Below, piece by piece: positions 35,671 through 44,094 of a DNA stretch of 64,000 nucleotides (position 1 is its first letter; every line of letters starts with the position of its first letter). Below the pieces are notes generated by a model that ran no database searches, had not been told where the DNA came from, and saw nothing but the letters and a program-made list of their open reading frames with translations. A program made the translations under genes and the position numbers. Source of the stretch: Verrucomicrobiota bacterium (lineage in GTDB: Bacteria > Verrucomicrobiota > Verrucomicrobiia > Opitutales > Intestinicryptomonadaceae); NCBI GenBank assembly GCA_023450935.1, contig JAEXGH010000032.1, forward strand, positions 97,410 to 161,409. Reading direction: 5' to 3'.

Positions 35671-36951
35671 TCAAAGCGATTTGACCGTTTCTACAACGGC
35701 ATTGCACAGCGTTTTCAAGTCGGCTTCGGAAATCACGAACGGCGGCATGCAGTAGACGAGCCGCCCGAACGGGCGCAGCCACGCCCCCCTATCCAGCAGG
35801 CGTTTTTGAACGAGCGCGACATCGACGGGCGCGCGCATTTCCACGACACCTATCGCCCCGAAACAGCGCACGTCGGCGACCGTTTCAAGCGATTCCAGCG
35901 GCGAAAGCGATTCTGTCAAAACCCGCTCGATTTCGCCGACGCGCGCGCAGACGTCGAAGCTTTCGAAACAGTCTATGGCGGCATTGGCGGCTGCGCAGGC
36001 AAGCGGGTTCGCCATAAAAGTGGGCCCGTGCATGAAAAGCCCCACGCCGCCGTCGGAAATTACGTCGGCCACTTCGGCAGTTGCAAGTGTTGCCGCGAAG
36101 CTCATATACCCGCCAGTCAAAGCTTTGCCAACACACATTATGTCGGCGCAAACGCCCGCATATTCTGAGGCGAAAACTTTTCCCGTGCGCCCGAAGCCCG
36201 TGGCGATTTCGTCCAAAACAAGCAGCACGCCGAACTCGTCGCAGGCGGCGCGCAGGCGGCGCAAATACTCGGGGCTGTAGAAGCGCATACCGCCCGCGCC
36301 CTGCACTATCGGCTCGACAATAACGGCGGCTATTTCGTGCGAATGCTCCCGCAGGATTTTGCGCATACTTTCGAAATCGGCTTCGTCAAAGGCGTCTCGG
36401 ACGCCGCATTTCGGGCGGTCGGCAAAGTAGTGGGCTGCGAGCGCGCCCGTAAAAACGGCGTGCATTCCGTTTACAGGGTCGCAAACCGACATCGCATTCC
36501 AAGTGTCGCCGTGGTAGCCGCCCCTTATCGTGGCGAATTTCACCTTCCCCGAAACGCCCTTAGCCCGCCAAAACTGGAGAGCCATTTTCATTGCAACTTC
36601 CACCGAAACAGAACCCGAATCGCAGAAGAAAACCCTGTCAAGCCCCTTCGGCGACATATCCACAAGCCGCTTTGCAAGACGCACGGCGGGCTCGTGGGTG
36701 AGCCCGCCGAACATTACGTGGGCGAATTTTTCAAGCTGCGCGCGAACCGCCGCGTTTATGCGCGGGTTGTTGTATCCGTAGGCTACTGCCCACCACGACG
36801 ACATTCCGTCGATTACCTCGCGCCCGTCAGCAAGTTCGAGTTTTACGCCGCGCGCGCCCACAACCTCGTAGACGCCGAGCGGGTTTTTCATCGACGCATA
36901 CGGGTGCCAGACGTGCAGGCGGTCGTATTCGAGAATTTCCTCAGAATTCAT
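35671..36951 (-). CDS. bioA: adenosylmethionine-8-amino-7-oxononanoate aminotransferase
   Basis: 426 residues from the ATG at 36951, with AAGG five bases upstream; it overlaps the last codons of bioB by eleven bases. Substrate motif LHVWHPYASM, MSSWWAVAYGYNNPRIN, GGYHGDTWNAMSVCDP, LLVLDEIATGFGRTGK and CVGKALTGGYMSFAAT (PLP Lys) identify BioA. It makes diaminopelargonate using SAM as amino donor. Confidence 0.95.
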   Translation of the reverse strand: MNSEEILEYDRLHVWHPYASMKNPLGVYEVVGARGVKLELADGREVIDGMSSWWAVAYGYNNPRINAAVRAQLEKFAHVMFGGLTHEPAVRLAKRLVDMSPKGLDRVFFCDSGSVSVEVAMKMALQFWRAKGVSGKVKFATIRGGYHGDTWNAMSVCDPVNGMHAVFTGALAAHYFADRPKCGVRDAFDEADFESMRKILREHSHEIAAVIVEPIVQGAGGMRFYSPEYLRRLRAACDEFGVLLVLDEIATGFGRTGKVFASEYAGVCADIMCVGKALTGGYMSFAATLATAEVADVISDGGVGLFMHGPTFMANPLACAAANAAIDCFESFDVCARVGEIERVLTESLSPLESLETVADVRCFGAIGVVEMRAPVDVALVQKRLLDRGAWLRPFGRLVYCMPPFVISEADLKTLCNAVVETVKSL

Positions 36952-37879
36952 AGCCTTCGTCTCCGAGCATTGCAAAATCCTCCTCCACAGACGAACCTAC
37001 AGTAGTGAGCATATCGCCCATCAAAACGCCGCTTACGCCCGAGCGCAACGCCTCGCGCTGGAAGTCTTTCACGAATGCCCTGCCCCCCGCAAAGCGAATG
37101 TGCGCGCGCGGATTTGCAAGCCTGAAAAGCGCGAACGCCCTCAACAATTCCTCTTTAGATAGCGGCTTGGCGTTTTCAAGCGGGGTGTTTTTTATGGGCT
37201 GTAAAATATTCACTGGAACTGAATCCGCCCCCACGTCGGCGACGGCAAACGCAAGCTCAGCGCGCTGGGCGAAGGTTTCGCCCATGCCGATTATTCCGCC
37301 GCTGCAAATGCTCATTCCCGCGGCTTTGGCGGCGTTTATTGAGGCGATTTTGTCGGCTATGGTGTGGGTTGTGCACAGCTTCGGGAAGAACGACGGAGCG
37401 GCTTCCAAATTGCAGTGGAAACGGCGCATTCCCGCCTCATAGAGAATGTCGAACTGCTCGCGGCGCAGAAGCCCGAACGAACCGCAAAGATAAAGGCCGT
37501 CTATTTCGCGCATTTTTTTGAACGCCTCGGCTATTTTCAGAGTGTCGGCGTCGGAAAGCGTCCTTCCGCTCGTCACCAGTGAAAACCTGCGTATGCCGAG
37601 TTTCCGGGAACGCCGCGCCTGCTCCAGCGCGGAATCGGACGAAACAACTCCGTAGACTGCACAACCCGTGGGATTGTGCGCCGACTGCGCGCACCACTTG
37701 CAGTTTTCGGAACATTTGCCCGAACGCGCGTTCATAATGGAACAGGTGTCCACAACATTGCCGAGATATTTCTTGCGCAGAGAATCGGCAAGCGCGCAAA
37801 GTTCGTCGAGCGGCGCATTTTCGGCAAATTCTACGATTTCCGAACGTTGCGCGCCTTCGTAGTGGAATTGGTTTTTCAT
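36941..37879 (-). CDS. bioB: biotin synthase
   Basis: 312 residues. Radical-SAM Cys motif CSENCKWCAQSAHN, with further conserved Asn/Cys/Arg positions (YLCGSFGLLRREQ, HCNLEAAPSFFPKLC, CSGGIIGMGE, PVNILQPIKNTPLEN, IRFAGGR) serving the second cluster. It inserts sulfur into dethiobiotin. First gene of an eight-gene minus-strand unit in which every junction overlaps or is within a few bases. A TTGACA at 37929-37924 lies upstream but no good -10 is at the right distance, and no BirA operator was recognised. Confidence 0.95.
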   Translation of the reverse strand: MKNQFHYEGAQRSEIVEFAENAPLDELCALADSLRKKYLGNVVDTCSIMNARSGKCSENCKWCAQSAHNPTGCAVYGVVSSDSALEQARRSRKLGIRRFSLVTSGRTLSDADTLKIAEAFKKMREIDGLYLCGSFGLLRREQFDILYEAGMRRFHCNLEAAPSFFPKLCTTHTIADKIASINAAKAAGMSICSGGIIGMGETFAQRAELAFAVADVGADSVPVNILQPIKNTPLENAKPLSKEELLRAFALFRLANPRAHIRFAGGRAFVKDFQREALRSGVSGVLMGDMLTTVGSSVEEDFAMLGDEGYEF

Positions 37880-38024
37880 AGCGAATCCAGTGGCAGACTA
37901 TGCAATATAATAACGGCGTTCATGTCAAGAAATTCGAAAAATGCAAGACATCGAAAAAAATTGTTGAACTTTGCGAAAAATGCGGCAGTATACGGAGATT
38001 AACAATTTTTAAAAAGGAATCAAA

Positions 38025-38195
38025 ATGCCAAGAGAAACAGTTATCATCGAATGTACGGAAGCCCGCAAAGAAGGCAAATCGCCCTCGCGCTATATGACGA
38101 CCCGCAACTTCAAGAAGCAGGCCGACAAGGTTGAAAAGCTCAAGTATAACCCCTCGTTGAAGCGCCGCACGCTCCACCTCGAAATCAAGAAATAG
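38025..38195 (+). CDS. rpmG: 50S ribosomal protein L33
   Basis: 56 residues (ATG 38025, TAG 38193-38195), too short for most ORF lists. MPRETVIIECTEARKEG, SRYMTTRNFKKQADKVE and LKYNPSLKRRTLHLEIKK (pieces in order) match bacterial L33 throughout. The CxxC zinc pairs of the zinc-binding form are absent, so this is the zinc-free type. A GGA-type ribosome site (AAAAAGGAA) lies six to ten bases upstream. It stands alone, divergent from bioB, with its own terminator. Confidence 0.93.
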   Translation: MPRETVIIECTEARKEGKSPSRYMTTRNFKKQADKVEKLKYNPSLKRRTLHLEIKK

Positions 38196-38242
38196 TCCCT
38201 AATGGGAACGCGTCCGCAAAGCGGGCGAACGGTATTACTTTG

Positions 38243-38269
38243 CGCACTTCGTTGAAGTGCGTTTTTTTT
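38243..38269 (+). terminator. rho-independent terminator after rpmG
   Basis: CGCACTTC, loop GTT and GAAGTGCG form a perfect 8-bp stem followed by eight T. It is 47 bases past the rpmG stop. Confidence 0.92.
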
Positions 38270-38383
38270 GCGCCGAAACTCCGAATGGAGTCTGGCTGAA
38301 CCCGACGGGAAAGACACGGGAATCACGCGTCGGCGTCCGTTATGCCCGAACAAACACGCGCGCCGAAGGGGTTATGGACACCC

Positions 38384-39790
38384 TTACAGGTTCAGACCGA
38401 ACTGAAGCCCCAAAACAAGCGCGTCGGGATACTCTCCTCCGTTCGTGTTTAGAATGCCCTGCACATTCGGCTGGACGAAGAAAAAGCGGTTTACTTGAAA
38501 TTTGTAGTTCAGCTCCAGCGCAAATTCGTGCGAATTCCTGCGAGCATCGACAAGTTTGTCCGAAAATTTTCCGTATGCTACACCGAAGCACAAAACGTCG
38601 TCGGCGCGCGATTCGAACGGGGCGTTGAAAATCAGTCCGCCGTTTACAAAAACGGGCATTTCCGCAGTATCTTCGTTCGGGTTGAACTGGACAACCCCCC
38701 AGACAATCAGCCCGCGCAAGTCGCGGTATGAGCTTGAGGTATTGCGCGTGATATACGAACCGTGCGGCGAAGAGAGCTTGGGGTTGCCCAAATTCCAGAG
38801 CATATAATCGCCCCTCACATAGACGGTATAGCTGAATGTTGCGGCGGTTGCGGCGGAATATACATAGGGAACGTTATACCAATCCAAAGCGACGCCCGCG
38901 GAAATGCTCGCCGGATTGCGTTGGCTGTCGTCGTGGTTAAAGTCCCAGCCGACTTCGAAGTTGGCATTGACGCCGTCGCCCGCAAAGCTCCAGTCAAGCC
39001 CGTGCTCTGAGGGAGAATCCTGTTCGGCGGTGTTGATTTTATAAACGCCCGCGCGGACGTATTGCCCTCCGCTGTGCTTCAAATGCGCGAACGCCGCCCA
39101 AGTTCCCGCGGGATACGCGCTCCAACGTTGCTGTTTAAAAATGCCCACGGGATTGCCGTCGAAGGCGTTGTTTTGATAGAGCCAGTAGATGGGGCTTGCG
39201 CAGAAATTGTCGCCGGCGGCGAAACGTCCGAGCTTCAAGAACACGCTCCAGTCGTCGGAAATGTCCTTGTTGTATGACAGATACAGAGCCTGCCAGCGCA
39301 TAACTGGGTCGCCGTATACCTGCTGGACGGTGAAATTGTTGTTGACATATTCGCGCGAAAGGTTGTCGCCGAAACGCCACGACCATGTTCCCGCAAGGGA
39401 AAGACCGTCGAGAGCCTTCAGCCTTGTGAGCTTGCCGAAGTCGATACCCAAGTCCATATTCACGTTGCTTGCAACCGCCGCTCCGCGCGTGCGCCCGCCT
39501 ACGGGATTCGATGCAAAATTTCCCAGATACGAAACGGTAGGAACAACACCGCGGTCTTCTAGGAGGTAGCGGCGCATAGGCATTGCATACGGGGCGTTGA
39601 ACCAGTCCTCAAACGACATATCCCACGGATATTTGCGCGTGCCGATTCGGTCGCGATACGTCGCGGCATGGGCGACGGGTTCCTCGGTGTTGGCGTCGAA
39701 GGTGTCGTCCAAAAAGTAGTTTCGGCGAGCCGAAAAACAATCGGCGGCGAGGAGTAAAGTTAAAAAAACGGTCGCTTTCGCCTTAAACAT
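38384..39790 (-). CDS. OprB-family carbohydrate-selective porin
   Basis: 468 residues with a signal peptide (MFKAKATVFLTLLLAADCFSA). The mature protein is a 16-strand-type barrel with the OprB pattern: YLLEDRGVVPTVSYLGNFASNPVGG, LDGLSLAGTWSWRFGDNLS, YLSYNKDISDDWSVFLKLGRFAAGDNF and a long series of alternating strands, ending in FGLNL with the C-terminal hydrophobic residue position typical of outer-membrane barrels. It should carry small sugars across the outer membrane. Two bases from the phosphoesterase gene. Confidence 0.85.
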   Translation of the reverse strand: MFKAKATVFLTLLLAADCFSARRNYFLDDTFDANTEEPVAHAATYRDRIGTRKYPWDMSFEDWFNAPYAMPMRRYLLEDRGVVPTVSYLGNFASNPVGGRTRGAAVASNVNMDLGIDFGKLTRLKALDGLSLAGTWSWRFGDNLSREYVNNNFTVQQVYGDPVMRWQALYLSYNKDISDDWSVFLKLGRFAAGDNFCASPIYWLYQNNAFDGNPVGIFKQQRWSAYPAGTWAAFAHLKHSGGQYVRAGVYKINTAEQDSPSEHGLDWSFAGDGVNANFEVGWDFNHDDSQRNPASISAGVALDWYNVPYVYSAATAATFSYTVYVRGDYMLWNLGNPKLSSPHGSYITRNTSSSYRDLRGLIVWGVVQFNPNEDTAEMPVFVNGGLIFNAPFESRADDVLCFGVAYGKFSDKLVDARRNSHEFALELNYKFQVNRFFFVQPNVQGILNTNGGEYPDALVLGLQFGLNL

Positions 39791-39792
39791 GG

Positions 39793-40626
39793 TTATTTTT
39801 TCGGCTTAATCGTCAAAATACTAAACTCGGGCGGACAAAAAAAGCGAACGGGAAGGCGGCTTACGCCAAGCCCCGCCGACGTGTGGAACGTGCGCCCGCC
39901 CGCCACCGACACGCCCGAAACAAGCCTGCGCGGAACATTTGCAACGGGCATAATATTCCCGAAAAACGGAAGCCGAACCTGTCCGCCGTGCGTGTGTCCC
40001 GCCAAAACAAGCCCGACGCCTTCTGGAATTTCGCGGTAGACGCTCGGATTGTGCGTCAAAAAAACCACTGGCGCGCCCGCGGGAATTCCGCGCATTGCCG
40101 CCGAAAACGAGTAGTCGGAAGTCTGGGGGTCGTCGATTCCCGCCAGATAGAACGAACCGCGCGGAGTTGAAACTTTTCGGTTGCTGTTGCAGATAACTTC
40201 CACACCCGAAGCGCGCAAAATTTTTTCGATTTTCGCCTTGCCGTATTTGATGTCGTGGTTGCCGAAAATCCCGAATTTGCCCAGCGGCGCGCGAAAAGCC
40301 GAAAGATACTCAACAAGTCTTTCCGCAGGCGCGGGGGCGCGATAGAAATAGCCGTTGGTGTAGTCTCCCAAAAACACGACTATGTCGGGCTTTCGGGCGT
40401 TGACGGCGTCCACAATGCGCTTTACGCGCCAGTGTTCCTGCGGTGTTGCGCCCGCGTGAATGTCGGCGACAACAGCTATTTTGATTTCTTCAAGCCCCTT
40501 CGGCGCGCCCTCGAGCGCGGCTTCAACCCTGCGCGTTTCCAGCAAAACATAGGGTTCCACAACAACTCCCCACAGCCAAAACAAAACCGCGAGAAACAGG
40601 AGCAAAACTGCATAGCGTTTCTTCAT
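39793..40626 (-). CDS. membrane-anchored calcineurin-like metallophosphoesterase
   Basis: 277 residues from the ATG at 40626. N-terminal anchor (AVLLLFLAVLFWLWGVVV). Metal-site motifs in order: VVADIHAG, VFLGDYTNG, FGNHD, FLTHNPSVY and LAGHTHGGQ. Close relatives are YaeI/LpxG-type phosphodiesterases, and LpxG hydrolyses UDP-2,3-diacylglucosamine in Chlamydia, another PVC member. A role in lipid A synthesis is therefore possible but not shown. Lies upstream of the porin gene on the same strand. Confidence 0.85.
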   Translation of the reverse strand: MKKRYAVLLLFLAVLFWLWGVVVEPYVLLETRRVEAALEGAPKGLEEIKIAVVADIHAGATPQEHWRVKRIVDAVNARKPDIVVFLGDYTNGYFYRAPAPAERLVEYLSAFRAPLGKFGIFGNHDIKYGKAKIEKILRASGVEVICNSNRKVSTPRGSFYLAGIDDPQTSDYSFSAAMRGIPAGAPVVFLTHNPSVYREIPEGVGLVLAGHTHGGQVRLPFFGNIMPVANVPRRLVSGVSVAGGRTFHTSAGLGVSRLPVRFFCPPEFSILTIKPKK

Positions 40627-40742
40627 AACCAACGCCGCAGATAATACCCGCGCGTTCCGAAAAAACAAACTTTTTTTGAACGTATGGAAGAATTTTCTTG
40701 CATGGAACGCAATTTTCGTGTGGTATGTAGGCTTTACAAAAA

Positions 40743-40833
40743 GGAGAGGTGGCAGAGTGGCCGATTGCGCTGGTTTGCTAAACCGGTGTAGGGAGTTAAA
40801 CCCCTACCGTGAGTTCGAATCTCATCCTCTCCG
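40743..40833 (+). tRNA. tRNA-Ser(GCT)
   Basis: Acceptor stem GGAGAGG (40743-40749) pairs with CCTCTCC (40826-40832), discriminator G. Anticodon loop TTGCTAA gives GCT. A long variable arm (GTAGGG...CCCTAC) is typical of serine tRNAs, and the T-loop reads GAGTTCGAATCTC. CCA is not encoded. Followed by a terminator. Confidence 0.96.
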
Positions 40834-40850
40834 ATTTGTAAAAAAATTTG

Positions 40851-40881
40851 GGACGAATCCGTGCGGGGTTCGTCCTTTTTT
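40851..40881 (+). terminator. rho-independent terminator after tRNA-Ser
   Basis: GGACGAATCC, a 4-5 base loop and GGGTTCGTCC form a 10-bp stem with one G-U pair, followed by six T. Confidence 0.9.
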
Positions 40882-41142
40882 ATTTGTCCCATTCAGTCCC
40901 CGAAGATTTTGTCGGGTGCTACGCAATCCGATTGCTTCGTAAAAAGGCAAAACTTGAATAGCTTAAGCGCACCGCAAAACAACCTTCGAAAATCGCCGAA
41001 ATGCGGGAGATTTTAAACGATGTAATCAAAGACAGGCAAAACCGTATCGAACAAAGTATGCGCCGCTTCACCGACCCGCGTTTGCGTCCCGACGCCGAAT
41101 TTGCAAAATTCGTAACGTAGTCCGCGAAACAAAATAATACAA
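40882..41142. other. gene-poor gap between tRNA-Ser and a PepSY-like gene
   Basis: No supported gene. A plus-strand frame from ATG 41001 to the stop at 41118-41120 encodes 39 residues (MREILNDVIKDRQNRIEQS...), preceded in frame by more coding-like residues but no start or ribosome site. It could be the tail of a decayed gene. I do not recognise it. Confidence 0.3.
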
Positions 41143-41179
41143 AAAGCGGGACGTTCGGAATTGCCGAGCGTCCCGCTTT
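41143..41179 (-). terminator. rho-independent terminator downstream of the PepSY-like gene
   Basis: A 16-bp inverted repeat (AAAGCGGGACG...CGTCCCGCTTT with inner CGG/CCG pairs and one G-U) around a 5-base loop. On the minus strand it is followed by a T-rich tract, 47 bases past the stop at 41226. Confidence 0.85.
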
Positions 41180-41225
41180 CAAAGTCGGAATCGAGCCGAA
41201 AAATTCTCCGCCGCGCAGAAAACTT

Positions 41226-41663
41226 TTAATCCATACCTATGAAAATGTAGTTTTGGTTGAACTTCAATTCGATTTTCGAGGCAAGTTCTATCTTGTAGCC
41301 GTAGGACTTCTTTTGAAGCTCTATCACGGGAGAACCCTTGAAGTTTTCCGCAACATATTTCGCAATCCTGTCGGGCACGAGTTCCGAAGGAACGGCCGAC
41401 GTTTTTGCACTGATTTCCGTCCAGTTTCCGTCGGAATCGAATTCGATTTCCGTGCCGTCGGTAAACACGACCTTATAGCCGTCGGTTATCGCGCCGAAGA
41501 GAGTTGTTTCCCTCTGCGCGGAGGCTATTTTCTTCCCCTTGAAAGTGGCGTTGGAAAAATCCTGTGCCGACTGGGGAAGCTCGCCGAAGGTTATCACTTT
41601 GTCCTCCGCGTTTGCAGCAACGGCGGAGACGAAAATTGCAAATACAATCAAAATTTTTTTCAT
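41226..41663 (-). CDS. exported PepSY-like (DUF2874) protein
   Basis: 145 residues with a signal peptide (MKKILIVFAIFVSAVAANAE). The mature part holds two PepSY-like units: FGELPQSAQDFSNATFKGKKI...VVFTDGTEIEFDSDGNWTEI, then ELVPDRIAKYVAENFKGSPV...GYKIELASKIELKFNQNYIFIGMD. Such small periplasmic proteins are common in gut Bacteroidetes and relatives; their function is unknown. GAAAGGA lies about ten bases before the ATG. It has its own promoter and terminator. Confidence 0.78.
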   Translation of the reverse strand: MKKILIVFAIFVSAVAANAEDKVITFGELPQSAQDFSNATFKGKKIASAQRETTLFGAITDGYKVVFTDGTEIEFDSDGNWTEISAKTSAVPSELVPDRIAKYVAENFKGSPVIELQKKSYGYKIELASKIELKFNQNYIFIGMD

Positions 41664-41696
41664 AAAAACGTCCTTTCTTTCATTAATTTGGCAGTG

Positions 41697-41724
41697 ATTT
41701 TATACTGTCGCGGGTCGTTGTCAA
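41697..41724 (-). promoter_or_regulatory. sigma70-type promoter for the PepSY-like gene
   Basis: Minus strand: TTGACA (41724-41719), 16-base spacer, TAAAAT (41702-41697). The ATG is 34 bases past the -10. Divergent from the promoter at 41794. Confidence 0.75.
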
Positions 41725-41793
41725 CATTTTTCAGAGCGGCGCGCGACAAAATCTTCGGAATTGCTGTATGTTTCGGAAAGAGCTGCCCCCCTC

Positions 41794-41821
41794 TTGACAA
41801 AATAAAAAAATGCCATACAAT
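41794..41821 (+). promoter_or_regulatory. sigma70-type promoter for the 48-residue orphan gene
   Basis: TTGACA (41794-41799), 16-base spacer, TACAAT (41816-41821), one mismatch to the full consensus. Start would be near 41828, giving a leader of about 16 bases. Confidence 0.8.
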
Positions 41822-41843
41822 GTGTCGAATATTTTTTTAAGCC

Positions 41844-41990
41844 ATGGCAGACGATTCAAAACCAAAAGATACATCGCGCGAATGCGGCAAGGGCGAAACT
41901 ATCAGACGCGGCGCGAACATTCAAAAGTTCGTGGACAACTACGACAGAATTTTCCGCAAGCCCGCAAAGTGCGCGAAAAAATCGAAATAG
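41844..41990 (+). CDS. 48-residue basic orphan protein
   Basis: ATG 41844, TAG 41988-41990. The sequence begins MADDSKPKDTSRECGKGE and ends RIFRKPAKCAKKSK; it is rich in Lys and Arg with two Cys (ECGKG and KCAKK) and has no membrane segment. I do not recognise it. Support for it being a gene: a near-consensus promoter at 41794-41821, codon use like its neighbours and a clean terminator after it. The ribosome site is weak (TTTTTTTAAGCC before ATG). A small nucleic-acid-binding or ribosome-associated protein is possible but not shown. Confidence 0.6.
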   Translation: MADDSKPKDTSRECGKGETIRRGANIQKFVDNYDRIFRKPAKCAKKSK

Positions 41991-42052
41991 CCCGAACGGG
42001 CACAAACAACGCCTTCTTCCGCGCAAAGTTTGTCGGGAGCGGGCACAAAAAA

Positions 42053-42076
42053 AAGCGGAGATAACTCCGCTTTTTT
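42053..42076. terminator. bidirectional rho-independent terminator
   Basis: AAAAAAGCGGAG, loop ATAA, CTCCGCTTTTTT: a perfect hairpin with T runs on both strands. It serves the 48-residue gene on the plus strand and the convergent secreted glycosidase-like gene on the minus strand. Confidence 0.93.
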
Positions 42077-42094
42077 GTTTTGCATAAACCGATT

Positions 42095-43885
42095 TTAAAA
42101 CAGCCACGCCCAGAAAGAGCGCGGGAACAATTCGTAGGACATCGGCTTTACCGATTTGCCCCTGTATTCAAAGGGTTTGTCGGTGTAGTTGCAGACCATT
42201 TCCTCGCCGTTTGAGTATTTTGTAAGGAAGACGTCCTTGGCAATTTCCTTGTGGTCTTCCATGAAGAAATACTGGAGGTGGCGGCGTTTCATATAATCGT
42301 CGTAGGCGCGCTTCATCGGCGAGAAGTCCTTGCTTTTGTAGTCGATATAGTAGAAAGACGGGCGTCCGCCGAACTCAATCATCTTCAGGAAACGCTTTTC
42401 GGTGTCGCCGAGGTATGTGTATGACTTATTGCTGTCGGAGAACTTCTCGTTTTCGCGCGGGTAGGAAGCGTCGATTGTCGAGTAGAAAGGCCCGCCGCTG
42501 AGCATTATACCGTGGTAGGCAATCTGCCAAACGGGAACTACTTTTTTAACGAACTTGGGGTTGCGCGCGTCGCCGCCCGTCCAAACTACATAGAGGGCGT
42601 AATCGGTAACATCGGCGATGTGGTCAACGCCGCATTCCGAGCTGTAGCCGCCGAAAGCGTCGATGTATTTCTGCGAAATCTTGCGCTGCCATTCTGCCAT
42701 CTGCTTTCTGTTGTTGGGGTGGAGCGGATTATGGCAGGGCGCGGGAATGCGCGCCGTAACAACGTCAACGTGCTGGACGCCGTTAAGCCCGAGCTTTTTC
42801 AGTCCCAAAATATCCTCGTCAATCCATCTGTCGTTTACCACTTGGAAACAGGTGAAATAGACCTGTCCGCCGGGGAGCATTGTGTATTTGTATTCGTTGC
42901 CGTTGATGTCCCAAGCAACGTCCCATTTGTTGTAGCGCGCCGAAGTTTTTACGGCGTCGTGGTTGTTGCCGTGGGTAGTCATCTGGAAGCCGATACTCTT
43001 GCCGAAATTGATAGTTTCAATCATTCCCTTTTCGCCGCCAAGCTCCTCGGGAATCGGGAACAAGTCCGGATACGGGCCGTCGTGTCCGCCCTTTTGCCAG
43101 CCGACAAAGCAGAATTCGACATCGTCCATACCCGCTTTCTTGATGCGGTCGAGAGCCTGACGCCCCTCTTCGAACGTGTATTGGACAGTCATGGGAATAT
43201 CCGCCCACTTTGTGTGGTGCACGCCCCTGCGCACGCGAGTGGAGAACTTGATGCGCACGTAAATTGATTCCGCCGTCTTTTTGAGCGTTTTGTTGCCCTT
43301 TACGCGCTCCGCCAACGGGCGGACTTTGCCCTTGGAAAGCTGATAGTTGCGGTATGCCCTGCCTACGCCCGCGTAGGTTGCGTCGTCGCCTTCGAGTTTA
43401 TGGAAGTCTACAATAACGTCTTCGTAGGGGTCGAACTGAATGTCCTTGATTTTAAAACGCGGGAAAACTTCGTATTTTCCGTTCTTTGCCTGCGCTACCT
43501 GAACGGTTTCCATGTCAAGCCCCTTGACTATTGCCGCAGCCGCGCCGCGGGGAGTTTTGAAACCGAGCAAAGCCATGCGGCGGCCGCTTTCATACTTGCC
43601 GTTGTCCTCGGTGAATTCGATATACGAACCGTCCGAAAGCACATACCAGCCCGCTTCGCCCTTCTGCGCTTGGGCTGCGTCTGCGATAACGTCGAGAAAT
43701 ACCGTTTCGCGGGGAATTTCGCGGACGGGAACGCGCGCGCGGAAAACGCCCTGCCCGACTTCCTCCAACTTGATTTTCCTTGTTTCGATTTTATTGTCCG
43801 GCAAGGTCAGACGAACCGTTGCGGTGTCGAACGCAAAAAGCGTTGCCGCAAACATTGCCGACATAATTATTGCGAGTTTTTTCAT
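42095..43885 (-). CDS. secreted glycoside-hydrolase-like protein (DUF5696-like TIM barrel)
   Basis: 596 residues with a signal peptide (MKKLAIIMSAMFAATLFAFD). An N-terminal beta-rich part is followed by a barrel-like region with GMDDVEFCFVGWQKGGHDG, IGFQMTTHGNNHDAVK, LGLNGVQHVDVVTARIPAP, AFGGYSSECGVDHIADVTDY and AYHGIMLSGGPFYSTIDAS, then a small C-terminal strand region (VFLTKYSNGEEMVCNYTDKP). This layout resembles bacterial DUF5696 / GH101-like hydrolases of host or microbial glycans. The catalytic residues cannot be assigned. Isolated gene facing the 48-residue gene. Confidence 0.55.
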   Translation of the reverse strand: MKKLAIIMSAMFAATLFAFDTATVRLTLPDNKIETRKIKLEEVGQGVFRARVPVREIPRETVFLDVIADAAQAQKGEAGWYVLSDGSYIEFTEDNGKYESGRRMALLGFKTPRGAAAAIVKGLDMETVQVAQAKNGKYEVFPRFKIKDIQFDPYEDVIVDFHKLEGDDATYAGVGRAYRNYQLSKGKVRPLAERVKGNKTLKKTAESIYVRIKFSTRVRRGVHHTKWADIPMTVQYTFEEGRQALDRIKKAGMDDVEFCFVGWQKGGHDGPYPDLFPIPEELGGEKGMIETINFGKSIGFQMTTHGNNHDAVKTSARYNKWDVAWDINGNEYKYTMLPGGQVYFTCFQVVNDRWIDEDILGLKKLGLNGVQHVDVVTARIPAPCHNPLHPNNRKQMAEWQRKISQKYIDAFGGYSSECGVDHIADVTDYALYVVWTGGDARNPKFVKKVVPVWQIAYHGIMLSGGPFYSTIDASYPRENEKFSDSNKSYTYLGDTEKRFLKMIEFGGRPSFYYIDYKSKDFSPMKRAYDDYMKRRHLQYFFMEDHKEIAKDVFLTKYSNGEEMVCNYTDKPFEYRGKSVKPMSYELFPRSFWAWLF

Positions 43886-44094
43886 ATCAGTGATTAGTTT
43901 TCTGTTTGTGTTGTTGAAAAAGGCGTTTGCCTTCCTCCAAAGATAGACAACCCGACAAATTTCGCCGAGTCAAGTTTTTTAACGCCGCGCAATCGCGGCG
44001 CGAACGGGAAACCGAGGCTAAGAACCACTGGCGGGATTTGGTCGAGACTGTCCCCGCTCCGCCGCAACCTGTGCGCCGTTCAGGCTGCGCGAGT
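43886..44094. other. intergenic region with no supported gene
   Basis: About 200 bases between the start of the glycosidase-like gene and the end of the HAD gene. A plus-strand frame here reads RERETEAKNHWRDLVETVP but has no start signal and resembles nothing I know. Confidence 0.3.

Noticed and set aside
37880..38024. BirA operator or biotin-type regulatory site upstream of bioB
   Set aside because: No TTGTAAACC-type inverted repeat or other biotin operator was seen; only an unpaired TTGACA.
40919..41182. 87-residue minus-strand frame after tRNA-Ser
   Set aside because: It covers the terminator at 41143-41179 and has no recognisable domain or start signal.
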